This document shows positions 56,282 through 64,000 of a stretch of 64,000 nucleotides of DNA, piece by piece. The notes beneath the pieces are model-generated. The model saw only the letters and a list, made by a program, of their open reading frames with translations, had not been told where the DNA came from and did not search any database. Both the position numbers and the translations under genes were made by a program. Each line of letters starts with the position of its first letter. The first letter of the stretch is position 1. This DNA comes from Noviherbaspirillum autotrophicum (GTDB lineage Bacteria > Pseudomonadota > Gammaproteobacteria > Burkholderiales > Burkholderiaceae_D), in assembly GCF_000818395.1 (NCBI RefSeq), contig NZ_JWJG01000028.1, positions 2,649,195 to 2,713,194 on the forward strand, given 5' to 3'.

Positions 56282-57721
56282 CTACCGTCCGAGGTAGGCT
56301 GCTTGCTGGCCGAGCATGTCCATCACGTGCTGGGGCATACTGCTGCGCAACTGGCGCTCCAGTTGCTCCAGGTGGGAAGACACGGCCTTGAATGACCCGA
56401 CCTTTTGATACAGCAGGCTCTTTTCCTGGGCGATCTGCAGCAGCATCGTTTGCGCTCGCTGCCGGATGACCGCCACCTTGCTTTGCTGCGGCGCCAGCAG
56501 CGTGAAATCCTTGTCCAGCGCTGCCATGCCGATCCGCAGGTTCTTTTCGAGAAATACGTACGCGTAATCGGCGGCGATCACATCCCGGTATTGATGAATC
56601 AGACTGTCGGCCAGGCCGGAGCCCGGAATGGTCGCGCCGATCGATAGCATCTTGTAGACCGGCTCGCTGGTCTGATTGACGAATCCGACCTCGGGCGAAT
56701 TGTTTGGAATCGCGGTACGCGAGGCGATCTTCGAGGCGATCGAGCGCATCAAGTCTTCGACCTTCTTCGTGAACGGCGTATGCGTGTAGGTGGTATCGAG
56801 CGCGACCATATCGCAGTCGGTGTAGTTATTGCATTTCAGGACATGCTGGGTCACATTGCCGGAAGCCGCATCGGCCTGGCCATACAGCAGGTGGCTGATC
56901 GACGTCAGGGGCGGCGCAATCGGATCGGGGTCGCGTCCGGATTCGTCCGGATAGAAGATCACTGTGCCGATCATGCTCATGATCAGCTCGCGTTCCTGGT
57001 CATCGAGATACGAGCCGGTGAATTGCAGCGCCTTCCATGTGTAGTTGCCGACAAAGGGTGCCTTATTACGGATCGCCGGATCAGTGGACGCGCGTGCAGA
57101 CGCGAGAATGCTGGGCCGGTCGGTTGCGCACCGGCGGCGTGCCGCATCCCGGTCGGTTTCAAGGCCCATGTCGATGGCGAGGTCGGCGCACGCTTCCTGC
57201 GAGCTGTAGCCGACTGCTTCGGCTGCCGTGCTCACGATCGCCTTGGCCGTCTCGCAGGAATTGATGCGCGCATTATTAATCCAGGTCTCCAGACCCTTCG
57301 CCCATTTCGTCAGGCCCCCCAGTAATGGCGAGACCGCTTCCAGCGCCAATTGAAAGGCAATGCCGGGCAGCGCCGCAGTAATATTTTTCAGCATGTTCTT
57401 GAATTCAGTCGCCGAGATGTGCGAGAACGAACCGCCGAACACGTCGATATTGCCGCAGCCCGCCTTGGCGCTCGGGAACTGGATTGCTGCCAACTGGTAG
57501 ACCTTGTTCGGTGCGCGCAGCATGAAATTACCGCCTGAATAAGTGTTGTAGGTCTGGCCGCGAAAGGCGCCGGGGGCGGTGTAGTTCCCAACGGCGCCGA
57601 GATTGTTGAACATGTTGTTGACTTCCGCATTCAGGTCGCCGGCCTGCATGGAAAGCGGGAGCAAGCCGAACGAGCAGGCCGTCACGGCGGCGACAAAGCG
57701 TGTGAAGAGGCGGTTGGGCAT
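56282..57721 (-). CDS. traH: F-type conjugation protein TraH
   Basis: A 479-residue periplasmic protein with a signal peptide (ending LLPLSMQAG). TraH landmarks are visible: MFNNLGAVGNYTAPGAFRGQ, the Cys in SAKAGCGNIDVFGGSFSHI, and a C-terminal coiled-coil (LYQKVGSFKAVSSHLEQLER). It belongs to the pilus assembly complex with TraF, TraW, TraU and TrbC. Located 37 bases upstream of traG. Confidence 0.93.
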   Translation of the reverse strand: MPNRLFTRFVAAVTACSFGLLPLSMQAGDLNAEVNNMFNNLGAVGNYTAPGAFRGQTYNTYSGGNFMLRAPNKVYQLAAIQFPSAKAGCGNIDVFGGSFSHISATEFKNMLKNITAALPGIAFQLALEAVSPLLGGLTKWAKGLETWINNARINSCETAKAIVSTAAEAVGYSSQEACADLAIDMGLETDRDAARRRCATDRPSILASARASTDPAIRNKAPFVGNYTWKALQFTGSYLDDQERELIMSMIGTVIFYPDESGRDPDPIAPPLTSISHLLYGQADAASGNVTQHVLKCNNYTDCDMVALDTTYTHTPFTKKVEDLMRSIASKIASRTAIPNNSPEVGFVNQTSEPVYKMLSIGATIPGSGLADSLIHQYRDVIAADYAYVFLEKNLRIGMAALDKDFTLLAPQQSKVAVIRQRAQTMLLQIAQEKSLLYQKVGSFKAVSSHLEQLERQLRSSMPQHVMDMLGQQAAYLGR

Positions 57722-57733
57722 GAAATGTCCTTC

Positions 57734-58567
57734 CTATCGCAAAGAAATCAGTTTGGTGGCATTCGGAACCAGGGCTTCGGTCGATGGATTGGCCACCATC
57801 GCAATGCGTTCCAGCAGTTGGGACTCGGACAGCACACCGAAGCCAACCGGCGCGATTTTTCCGGTGAAGGGTTGCGCCAGGAATACCGCTGGCACTTGCG
57901 TGACATGGAGGGTGCGGGCAATGCCGTTGTCGCGCCGCGGGTTCGGAAAATTGGGCAAACCACCGCCATCCATGCTCACCGCAATCACCTGGAGGCCGTG
58001 CCTGGCCTGGAAAGCCTCCAGCGTCGGCGCGAATGCATGACAGTACGGGCAATCGCCGCGGAAAAAGAAAAACAGCACATGGTCTTTTCCCAGCGCGGCA
58101 ATCGACCGTGAGCGCGCCTCCAGTTGGTCGTGCTCGAACACTTCCAGGGCCTTCGCGTTGACCGGCCGGCCCTGGAGCGTGGGATCGAGCTCGGGTGTTG
58201 CCCACGCGACGCGCTGTGCCACGTCGGCAAAAAGCGATGCCTGGCCGACGACCTTCGATTCCAGCGCCATGTAGCGGCGCACATTCGCTTCGGTCGGATT
58301 GATGATGGCGACATTGCGGTATTCCTCCAGTTTTTTCTGGAGACGCTCGAACTGCACGATTTCCGGCCGCTTTTGCGGTTGTGATGCGGGCGCCGCCTTC
58401 GGTGGCTCCACGGGTTCGGGCTCCGGCTCTTCGTAGAAATGCCAGCCGCGTGCGCTGTCGCCCCAATATGACGATCCGCCCCCGAAGTTGGCCGACTGTT
58501 GCGCGGTATCCTGTGCATTGGCCGCTGCAGCCACGGCGAGCGTGACAATGACGCAAAGACGCTTCAT
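57734..58567 (-). CDS. traF: F-type conjugation protein TraF (thioredoxin-like)
   Basis: A 277-residue periplasmic protein: signal peptide, a Pro/Glu-rich stretch (FYEEPEPEPVEPPKAAP), helices, then a thioredoxin-like domain with active-site motif DCPYC (residues near 172). Unlike F TraF, which lacks the CxxC, this one has it, so a disulfide role is possible. ATG 58567 starts a clear signal peptide; the longer frame upstream overlaps the previous gene. Confidence 0.9.
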   Translation of the reverse strand: MKRLCVIVTLAVAAAANAQDTAQQSANFGGGSSYWGDSARGWHFYEEPEPEPVEPPKAAPASQPQKRPEIVQFERLQKKLEEYRNVAIINPTEANVRRYMALESKVVGQASLFADVAQRVAWATPELDPTLQGRPVNAKALEVFEHDQLEARSRSIAALGKDHVLFFFFRGDCPYCHAFAPTLEAFQARHGLQVIAVSMDGGGLPNFPNPRRDNGIARTLHVTQVPAVFLAQPFTGKIAPVGFGVLSESQLLERIAMVANPSTEALVPNATKLISLR

Positions 58568-58577
58568 GGTGCCGCCT

Positions 58578-58952
58578 TCATGACAAGGCGCGCGGTGGCA
58601 AGCCATCGCGGCAATAGTTGATGCCGAATTCGATCGTCTGCGTGCGCGGCGCAGCAGCGCCGGGCAGGAGCACGCCGTCCTGCCAGAACCGTACCGAGAG
58701 GCGGCTGCAGCCTGGCTGCGCATAGCGCTTGACGGTCGTGACATCGATATAGACCGGCGTTGTAGCCTTGAACTGGTGCGTGATCGCCTGCGCCGTCTGC
58801 CCGGTCAGCACGCCATACGCTTGGCCGGAAGGCGAGTCGATCGCTGCCAGCATGAGTGGACGGGGATCCGGTACCGGTGTGCGCACCGCAGCGGTTTGCG
58901 CGGTGGCTGCACCGGCGAGCACGAGGAACACCATTGCGTACGGTTTCTTCAT
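58578..58952 (-). CDS. Exported small protein between traN and traF, unknown
   Basis: A 124-residue protein with a signal peptide (MKKPYAMVFLVLAGAATAQ) and a beta-rich mature part with two Cys (AQPGCSRLSV, GINYCRDGLPP), which may form a disulfide bond. It overlaps the end of traN by ATGA and ends 10 bases before traF. It has no counterpart in the F plasmid order that I recognise, but its fixed place suggests a role in pilus or envelope assembly. Confidence 0.72.
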   Translation of the reverse strand: MKKPYAMVFLVLAGAATAQTAAVRTPVPDPRPLMLAAIDSPSGQAYGVLTGQTAQAITHQFKATTPVYIDVTTVKRYAQPGCSRLSVRFWQDGVLLPGAAAPRTQTIEFGINYCRDGLPPRALS

Positions 58953-61345
58953 TGGCACTTTCCTTTCCCGTAGTAGCAATTGGAGAGTCGTGCCGCATTG
59001 GTGGACTGGAGATGGCCGACGTTCGGCATGCTGGGCGCGATCGCGGCGTAGAACTCGGTCAAGTCCATCGCGCCAAAGTCGAGCGATTGCAGCTGGGCGA
59101 CGGTAAACCCGGAGCAGTCGGGGTTCTCGGCACTGCCCCAGCTCTTGCCGATCTGGGCGCGGCCTTGTTCATTGACGATGCGCGACAGGACCGAGTTGAA
59201 GCAGCATTTGGACGTGGTATGTTCGATGCAGGAAATGCAACTGCCGAACACGGTGATGCAGGATGAGCACCAGTTGCCGACGGTATGACACAGGTGCGCG
59301 CCTTCCTTCATCGCGAGTTTTCCCTCTTCCTCATTGCACGACATCATCGACATCGCGACGTAGAACACGACGGAAACTGACAGCGACCAGGGATCGAATG
59401 CGATGGCCAGGCTATCGGTGGTCGCCAGCGTCATCGAACCGGCGGGCAGCGCCGTGCCGTTGACGGCGACTGTCACACCATACGTGGTCAAGCTGCCGTT
59501 AAAACCGCCGGACGCCAGCAGGGCGTGCAGGCCCTGGGTGATGAATTCGCGGTTGTCCGCATTCATCAGGATGTCGTACACCAGGCGCGACCCGGCACCC
59601 AGCAGCGACTGGTTCGACATGCCGGCGCCATGGCTGTCTGAGTAACAACAATTCTGCAGAAGCCGGTCGCGGCAGTGATTGCGCTCGCCCTTGAAGACGT
59701 GCATGCGGTCCGCGTCCAGATAAACACCGGCCTCGCGCGCCGCCTCCAGGTACGACATGGAACGGGCGAAGTCGGTATCGTTGGGGTAGGCCTTGTTGAA
59801 GCAGCTCGCCCCGAGACAAAACACGTCGTTCGGGCAATTGCTTGCCGTCGTCGTGGTCTGTGCCGGCACCGGACAGTGGTAGGTCTCCTCGAACACTTCG
59901 CAGGCGCCGGTCGCTGCATTCATTTGGCGGCAGGTCGACGCAGTCGGCGAGCAACCCGATGCGGCAAGCGATGCGCATTCGTCGACTGGAGCACCGCTGG
60001 CACAGGAAAACGTGCGATTGTATTGCCAGCAAGGGCGCGTGACGTCCTTGCCATCGATATTCTTGGTCGCGGGGCCGTCGACACAGACGTCGGCGCTGGC
60101 CAGCGAACAGCGCGAACCGGCTGCCAGCACCGGGCACTGATCGTCCCATCGATCGGTTTCCGTAAAGCGGGTGGCTGGTTTGGTGTACTGCAGCGACATG
60201 CGCGGAATTGCCAGCGGAAAGGCAGGGTTGACTTGCCAGCCGATGACCGGCCGCGGGGCAACCGGCGTCCAATTGGTGGTCGCCGGCGCAGTCACTGACA
60301 CTCCCGTGTAAGCGGTTGGCGACGCTGACGGCGCATAGCATTGCGCATCGTCCAAGGTCGACAATGCCGGTTCGCAGCCATCACAGGGCCGGCTCGAGAG
60401 AGCGATGCTCCCGCCGCTGAGTTGGCCGTCAGGACAGGCGGCATAGATCTTGTTGAAGGGTTCTGCCAAGGAGCAGTTGGCGGCGTCCCCGCTGGTACAC
60501 GGGATGGCGTAATCGGGAGCGATCAGGGCGGTGACGGCACAGGTCGATGCGGTGCAGGCGTTGTCGACTATCCACACCCGGGTATGGGCGGCAGACGCTG
60601 GGCTCCACGGGCTGGTGGCAGCAAGACCAAGATCGACAATAGCTTGTGGGAAAACTCGCGGCGCAGAGACATCGGCATCGAAGTAGGCAAGCACATTGCC
60701 CATGGCCGTCACCCGAAAATGCTGTGCGGTGTCGGGGCGGTCGGGCAGGCATAGCACGTCAAAACCGTGATCGCCCGAACCGGCTTGGGAGAACCAGTCG
60801 CCGGCATGGCAACTCGTCGTTCTCTCCAGTCCCACGGTCAGGGTGCGCGAGCACGGGAAATTGCCAACGCCGACATAGCGATGACACAGGCGGGGCCGCA
60901 TCGCGGCCGGCGTGCTGACATCATTCGTGACGCAGCCTGCATAATAGGAGGCGAGGCTGCCGAGGGCGAGCGCAGGATTTCTTGCCATGGCCTTTGCCGT
61001 GGCGACATCCGGGTCGTCAGCGGTCACCGCCGGTCGCGCGGTATTGGCAGATGCCACGGCGCCGCGCTGCGCCTCGCACACCGGGTCATTGGGCGCGAGA
61101 GCGCAGCTGAGCAGGTGTGCAGTGGCCTGGCTCGACAGATTGGGTTGGCCGTAGTAAGCGGTTTGTGCTGGCGTTGCCGTATAGCCGGGCACCGCAGTGG
61201 CGGCGCTGGCCTGGTTGATGGCGCTGCGAATGTCCGGATTGGCCGCATTGCCGGCCGCTATCCCTTCCTCATGCGGTGCTGCCATCGCAAGCGTGCGGGT
61301 GCAGGTAACAAAGCACAGGATGATACGGATGAGGGCCTTGCGCAT
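58949..61345 (-). CDS. traN: F-type conjugation protein TraN (outer-membrane mating-pair protein)
   Basis: A 798-residue Cys-rich exported protein. It has a signal peptide, a long N-terminal part with many Cys, and the conserved C-terminal region (CCYSDSHGAGMSN, CNEEEGKLAMKEGAHLCHTVG, CSGFTVAQLQSLDFGAMDLTEF). F TraN is about 600 residues, so this version is longer. TraN contacts outer-membrane proteins of the recipient and helps fix mating pairs. Confidence 0.92.
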   Translation of the reverse strand: MRKALIRIILCFVTCTRTLAMAAPHEEGIAAGNAANPDIRSAINQASAATAVPGYTATPAQTAYYGQPNLSSQATAHLLSCALAPNDPVCEAQRGAVASANTARPAVTADDPDVATAKAMARNPALALGSLASYYAGCVTNDVSTPAAMRPRLCHRYVGVGNFPCSRTLTVGLERTTSCHAGDWFSQAGSGDHGFDVLCLPDRPDTAQHFRVTAMGNVLAYFDADVSAPRVFPQAIVDLGLAATSPWSPASAAHTRVWIVDNACTASTCAVTALIAPDYAIPCTSGDAANCSLAEPFNKIYAACPDGQLSGGSIALSSRPCDGCEPALSTLDDAQCYAPSASPTAYTGVSVTAPATTNWTPVAPRPVIGWQVNPAFPLAIPRMSLQYTKPATRFTETDRWDDQCPVLAAGSRCSLASADVCVDGPATKNIDGKDVTRPCWQYNRTFSCASGAPVDECASLAASGCSPTASTCRQMNAATGACEVFEETYHCPVPAQTTTTASNCPNDVFCLGASCFNKAYPNDTDFARSMSYLEAAREAGVYLDADRMHVFKGERNHCRDRLLQNCCYSDSHGAGMSNQSLLGAGSRLVYDILMNADNREFITQGLHALLASGGFNGSLTTYGVTVAVNGTALPAGSMTLATTDSLAIAFDPWSLSVSVVFYVAMSMMSCNEEEGKLAMKEGAHLCHTVGNWCSSCITVFGSCISCIEHTTSKCCFNSVLSRIVNEQGRAQIGKSWGSAENPDCSGFTVAQLQSLDFGAMDLTEFYAAIAPSMPNVGHLQSTNAARLSNCYYGKGKCQ

Positions 61346-61347
61346 GG

Positions 61348-62334
61348 CTAGCCCCTGATCCTGTTGAGAAAAATCTGCGCGTCCCTGGCAAAGCGCGGTG
61401 CCCGGCGCTCGATGGCTTCCAGCGCGTAATCCAGGCTCACATCGCCGGATACAGCGACATACGCATCCGGCGCAACGCAGCGCCCGGTAGGGCAGGGTGT
61501 GCTTTGCGCTCCATCGCGACCCAGCACGAAGGTCGGGACCTGGACGACGGCAAAGCGGTCAAATGCCTGCGGGTCGATCCGAAACGCAACCTGCCTGGAG
61601 CCAATCAGTTGCTGCACGCGCGCGACGGTGTCGCGCAGGGATCCATTGACGAGCCCGCGGAGCAAGAGCGCAGCGTGGGTTCGGGCAGCCTGGTCGACGA
61701 GGCGTTCCAGCGTCGGCCGTGGCATCGCGAAACTGACGAAGACCATCAGTGCCGGGCCGGAGCGTATTCCCTGCGCGGCGGTAATGCGATCGGCATTTGC
61801 TTCATATCCTTTGGACAGGGCCTCCAGGTCGATCAGATGCGATGTCGCGGGTTGTGGCAAGGCATCGAGATCGGGTGCCGACGGGACCGGCACCCGGCTC
61901 AAGTCGGCATCGCTCGGCATACGATACTTCCGGCGCGCCTGGTCGATATCGCTTTCGGTGATGACCGGCTGGCTGCGTACGGCGCGGTGGATGGCGTCAT
62001 CGGTGACGGCTTGTTCCGGCTGTAATGGCGCGGCCCAGGAAACACCGCATGCCACCAGCATCAAAAGAGGCTTCACCGCGGCGCGGGCACAACGAGCGAA
62101 GACGTGCAGCGCGTGCGTCGTCGCCCGTCGGGAAGGCTGGGCATGGCGCCCAGAGGCGCAGCTTGCCAGTGTCAGGGTCGGTTCGGCATCGCTCGGGATA
62201 CGATAGGTGTGGCGCGCGCATCCGATCGAACCGACGGGGACCGCCACCGGGCCTGGCGTCTTTCTGCTTTGCCTGCCTGCCAGTATCGTGGCCCGGCGTC
62301 CAGGCGACGCGGCTGCCGCAGTCTCGTTATGCAT
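61348..62334 (-). CDS. trbC: F-type pilin assembly protein TrbC, N-terminally extended
   Basis: The C-terminal 200 residues are TrbC-like: MVFVSFAMPRPTLERLVDQA, AALLLRGLVNGSLRDTVARV, VVQVPTFVLGRD. A hydrophobic signal peptide (VKPLLMLVACGVSWAAP) appears only after about 90 residues of this frame, so a GTG at 62076 is an alternative start (242 residues, nearer to F TrbC at 212). The ATG at 62334 is five bases after traU and has no ribosome site; the extension contains a second copy of the motif YRxPSDA. Start choice is uncertain. Confidence 0.75.
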   Translation of the reverse strand: MHNETAAAASPGRRATILAGRQSRKTPGPVAVPVGSIGCARHTYRIPSDAEPTLTLASCASGRHAQPSRRATTHALHVFARCARAAVKPLLMLVACGVSWAAPLQPEQAVTDDAIHRAVRSQPVITESDIDQARRKYRMPSDADLSRVPVPSAPDLDALPQPATSHLIDLEALSKGYEANADRITAAQGIRSGPALMVFVSFAMPRPTLERLVDQAARTHAALLLRGLVNGSLRDTVARVQQLIGSRQVAFRIDPQAFDRFAVVQVPTFVLGRDGAQSTPCPTGRCVAPDAYVAVSGDVSLDYALEAIERRAPRFARDAQIFLNRIRG

Positions 62335-62338
62335 CGAA

Positions 62339-63358
62339 TTAATAGCCAACACAGCAATTCCTTTTTCTGAAGAGCATGTATGCGAAATCTTCACCCTGTA
62401 CCGGATACTCCTTGCCAGCGCCCCACAGCACGGTTGTACGTCCGAACGGCTGGCAGCACTTGCCGTTGTCTTTGTCGGTATTCGGGATCGGGTAGGTCAG
62501 CTGGGTCTTGTAGGCGCTCTTGTCCATTACAGGCAGGAAGTACGGGCCGCACAATCCAGCCTGGCCATGCCAGCCCCAGGCGAGCAGCTCGCGGTGCATC
62601 TTGGCCGTCAGCCGTTGCGCCATCAGCGCCGAGGTGCGCACGCCGCCCATATGCACGGTCGACTGGCCGTCGAGTGGGTAGAGGCTGCCCTGGCAGCCAG
62701 CGCACCAGAACAATTCATTGAGCCCAAACCCCACCGACGCCGCGATGCAATCGGCAGCGCATGCGGCCACCGCAATCGGATTGGCGAACAGCACGGCGTC
62801 CGGATTGAGGATCAGCGTGAGCTCATCGTCGTTCCACAGCGGGTCGACTTCGGTCAGGTAGGCGAGATCGAAGGATCCGTGCTCTAGGCATGGAAAATCC
62901 GTGACCACCTGCAGCCAGTCCATCACTGGATTCACATAAAAATGCGCCTGGTAGAAACTGTTTTGGTCGCCGTCGCCCTGCGCGTGCGTGAAACGTGCCC
63001 CCTCCGGTGCCGGGATACCCGGATCGAGGTCCACGCCGCCCAGCGAGGTCAGGCAAAAGGGCTTGCGCACCGCTTCCACCTGGCGCGCCGGTTCCCAGAA
63101 ACCGATCGACAAGCCAATGGTCGGATTTACGCCGCAACTGCATAGCGGACTGGTCGGATTGGGAATGTCTTCCTGCCCGCCGACATTGGCCAGCGTCGCG
63201 CCGCCGATCGTGATCGGCAGGATGCAGCTCCAGCAGATGTCGGTGATCGGGTTCGGAAACTTGCCCGTGCAGGTGGCGATACCGGCGCCGTGGGCCGCCC
63301 ACGGCAGGCAAAGGCCCGCCAGTGCCAGGATGTGAGAGAAAACGTGGCGTGTTCTCAT
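62339..63358 (-). CDS. traU: F-type conjugation protein TraU
   Basis: A 339-residue exported Cys-rich protein (signal peptide ending PWAAHGA). TraU landmarks: NPITDICWSCILPITIGG, PLCSCG, WCAGCQGSLYPLDG, and CCQPFGR. Length matches F TraU (330). It is needed for DNA transfer more than for pilus formation in F. It overlaps the end of traW by four bases. Confidence 0.95.
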   Translation of the reverse strand: MRTRHVFSHILALAGLCLPWAAHGAGIATCTGKFPNPITDICWSCILPITIGGATLANVGGQEDIPNPTSPLCSCGVNPTIGLSIGFWEPARQVEAVRKPFCLTSLGGVDLDPGIPAPEGARFTHAQGDGDQNSFYQAHFYVNPVMDWLQVVTDFPCLEHGSFDLAYLTEVDPLWNDDELTLILNPDAVLFANPIAVAACAADCIAASVGFGLNELFWCAGCQGSLYPLDGQSTVHMGGVRTSALMAQRLTAKMHRELLAWGWHGQAGLCGPYFLPVMDKSAYKTQLTYPIPNTDKDNGKCCQPFGRTTVLWGAGKEYPVQGEDFAYMLFRKRNCCVGY

Positions 63359-63978
63359 AGCGCCAGCTCATCGATGCGAAGGCGCAGGCCTTCCTGTGAC
63401 ACAATCGCCGGGACCTGCATGATCTGGAAACGCCTTGTCAGCAAGCCTTGCTGGTCGTAGTACACCGAAATGCGCCACGACTTCATCAGGTCGAGATAGG
63501 AGCCGCCCACCAGGATCGGCTTTACCCGGCCATGATAGTGGTCGATCAGTGCGCGGGCGCGCTCCACCTGGCGCTTGTCTCGGGCATCGAAGAACAGCAG
63601 GTGCTTCGACATCGACACGACATCGAGCGGGTTCTTGCGCGTTCCGGCGGCAAACAACAAGTGCCCCTTGTCATCAAAAATATTGTGGTCGAGCACAAAC
63701 GTCGGATCGTAGTAAAACGTCCGTGCCGTTTCCGCTGGCTTGATGCCGGCCAGCGCTTTCGGATGGACGACGGTGTCAATGCCACGCGCGCGTGCCTGCT
63801 CTGCCAGTCGCTTCAGTTCGCCGCTGTGCTCCTTGTCGCGCAGGTGCTGGCTGATCATCTCCAGGAAGTGTTGTTCGCCGATCGGATAGACCGGACCGAT
63901 GGCGCCGAGCGTCTGAGCGCGCGCACTGGCACTGAGCGTCACGAGCAGGGCAGCCACGAAGATGCGGTGGAAAACCAT
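63355..63978 (-). CDS. traW: F-type conjugation protein TraW
   Basis: A 207-residue periplasmic protein with a signal peptide (ending LSASARA-Q) and the TraW landmarks LGAIGPVYPIGEQHFLEMI, RTFYYDPTFVLDHNIFDD, and PILVGGSYLDLMKSW. Length matches F TraW (210). It interacts with TrbC in the pilus assembly complex. The preceding gene ends just before its start. Confidence 0.95.
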   Translation of the reverse strand: MVFHRIFVAALLVTLSASARAQTLGAIGPVYPIGEQHFLEMISQHLRDKEHSGELKRLAEQARARGIDTVVHPKALAGIKPAETARTFYYDPTFVLDHNIFDDKGHLLFAAGTRKNPLDVVSMSKHLLFFDARDKRQVERARALIDHYHGRVKPILVGGSYLDLMKSWRISVYYDQQGLLTRRFQIMQVPAIVSQEGLRLRIDELAL

Positions 63979-63981
63979 GGC

Positions 63982-64000
63982 TTATCCGCGCCGCACACAG
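63982..64000 (-). CDS. End of a further gene of the conjugation module (cut by window end)
   Basis: Reading leftward, a frame is open from the window edge to a TAA at 63982-63984, three bases before traW. Only about six codons are visible (CVRRG at the end), so the gene cannot be named. Confidence 0.3.

Overview
The window looks like a stretch of a betaproteobacterial chromosome, most likely Burkholderiales and perhaps Oxalobacteraceae. This rests on the gene families present (NirBD with an FNT transporter and a PP2C-kinase, NapEDABC, MetE/MetR, glycine-zipper proteins) and on high GC coding sequence on the left. No rRNA or tRNA gene and no CRISPR array was seen, so the placement is an inference.

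Layout. 1-3.1 kb: the end of an L-lactate permease, a universal stress protein, an enoyl-CoA hydratase and a lipoprotein. 3.3-8.7 kb, minus strand: an ABC exporter, a GT11 fucosyltransferase and two tandem, translationally coupled GNAT-like acyltransferases, which resemble a small glycan or glycolipid decoration and export locus. 9.1-14.7 kb, plus strand: nirB-nirD-nirC behind a near-consensus sigma-54 promoter, a strong terminator, then a PP2C phosphatase fused to a Ser/Thr kinase. 14.9-17.8 kb: two glycine-zipper proteins, a PsiF protein, and a MerR regulator divergent from a membrane protein with a textbook MerR-type promoter between them. 17.9-21.9 kb, minus strand: napEDABC (periplasmic nitrate reductase), including a 52-residue NapE, with an FNR-like box upstream.

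From about 23 kb the base composition falls and the content becomes accessory: gene fragments, a dispersed repeat of about 135 bp present twice, and a perfect 23-bp inverted repeat. 26.3-41 kb is a metal (probably copper/silver) resistance island. A CusCBA-like RND system with two small accessory proteins lies on the minus strand. On the plus strand are a cupredoxin, a DUF411 protein, a CusF-like chaperone, a CopZ-like chaperone, DUF2933, an ICMT-like membrane protein, a P1B ATPase of unusual architecture, and a DUF302 protein preceded by a 30-codon ORF. Two CueR-type promoters (19-bp spacer with dyad) head the plus-strand units, but no CueR gene is in the window.

41.3-47 kb is an insertion-sequence cluster: an orphan protein gene, a frameshifted IS1182-type element, and an IS110 transposase gene split by an IS5-type element with a visible 3-bp target duplication. 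47-53 kb holds metE/metR, a lipocalin-like protein, an SppA-type S49 peptidase and short inverted repeats. 53.4-64 kb, minus strand, is an F-type conjugation module, in transcription order traW-traU-trbC-traN-orf-traF-traH-traG. It suggests that at least the right part of the window belongs to an integrative conjugative element or plasmid.

The main functional themes are nitrate/nitrite reduction with layered control, copper detoxification at membrane, periplasm and cytosol, and conjugative DNA transfer.
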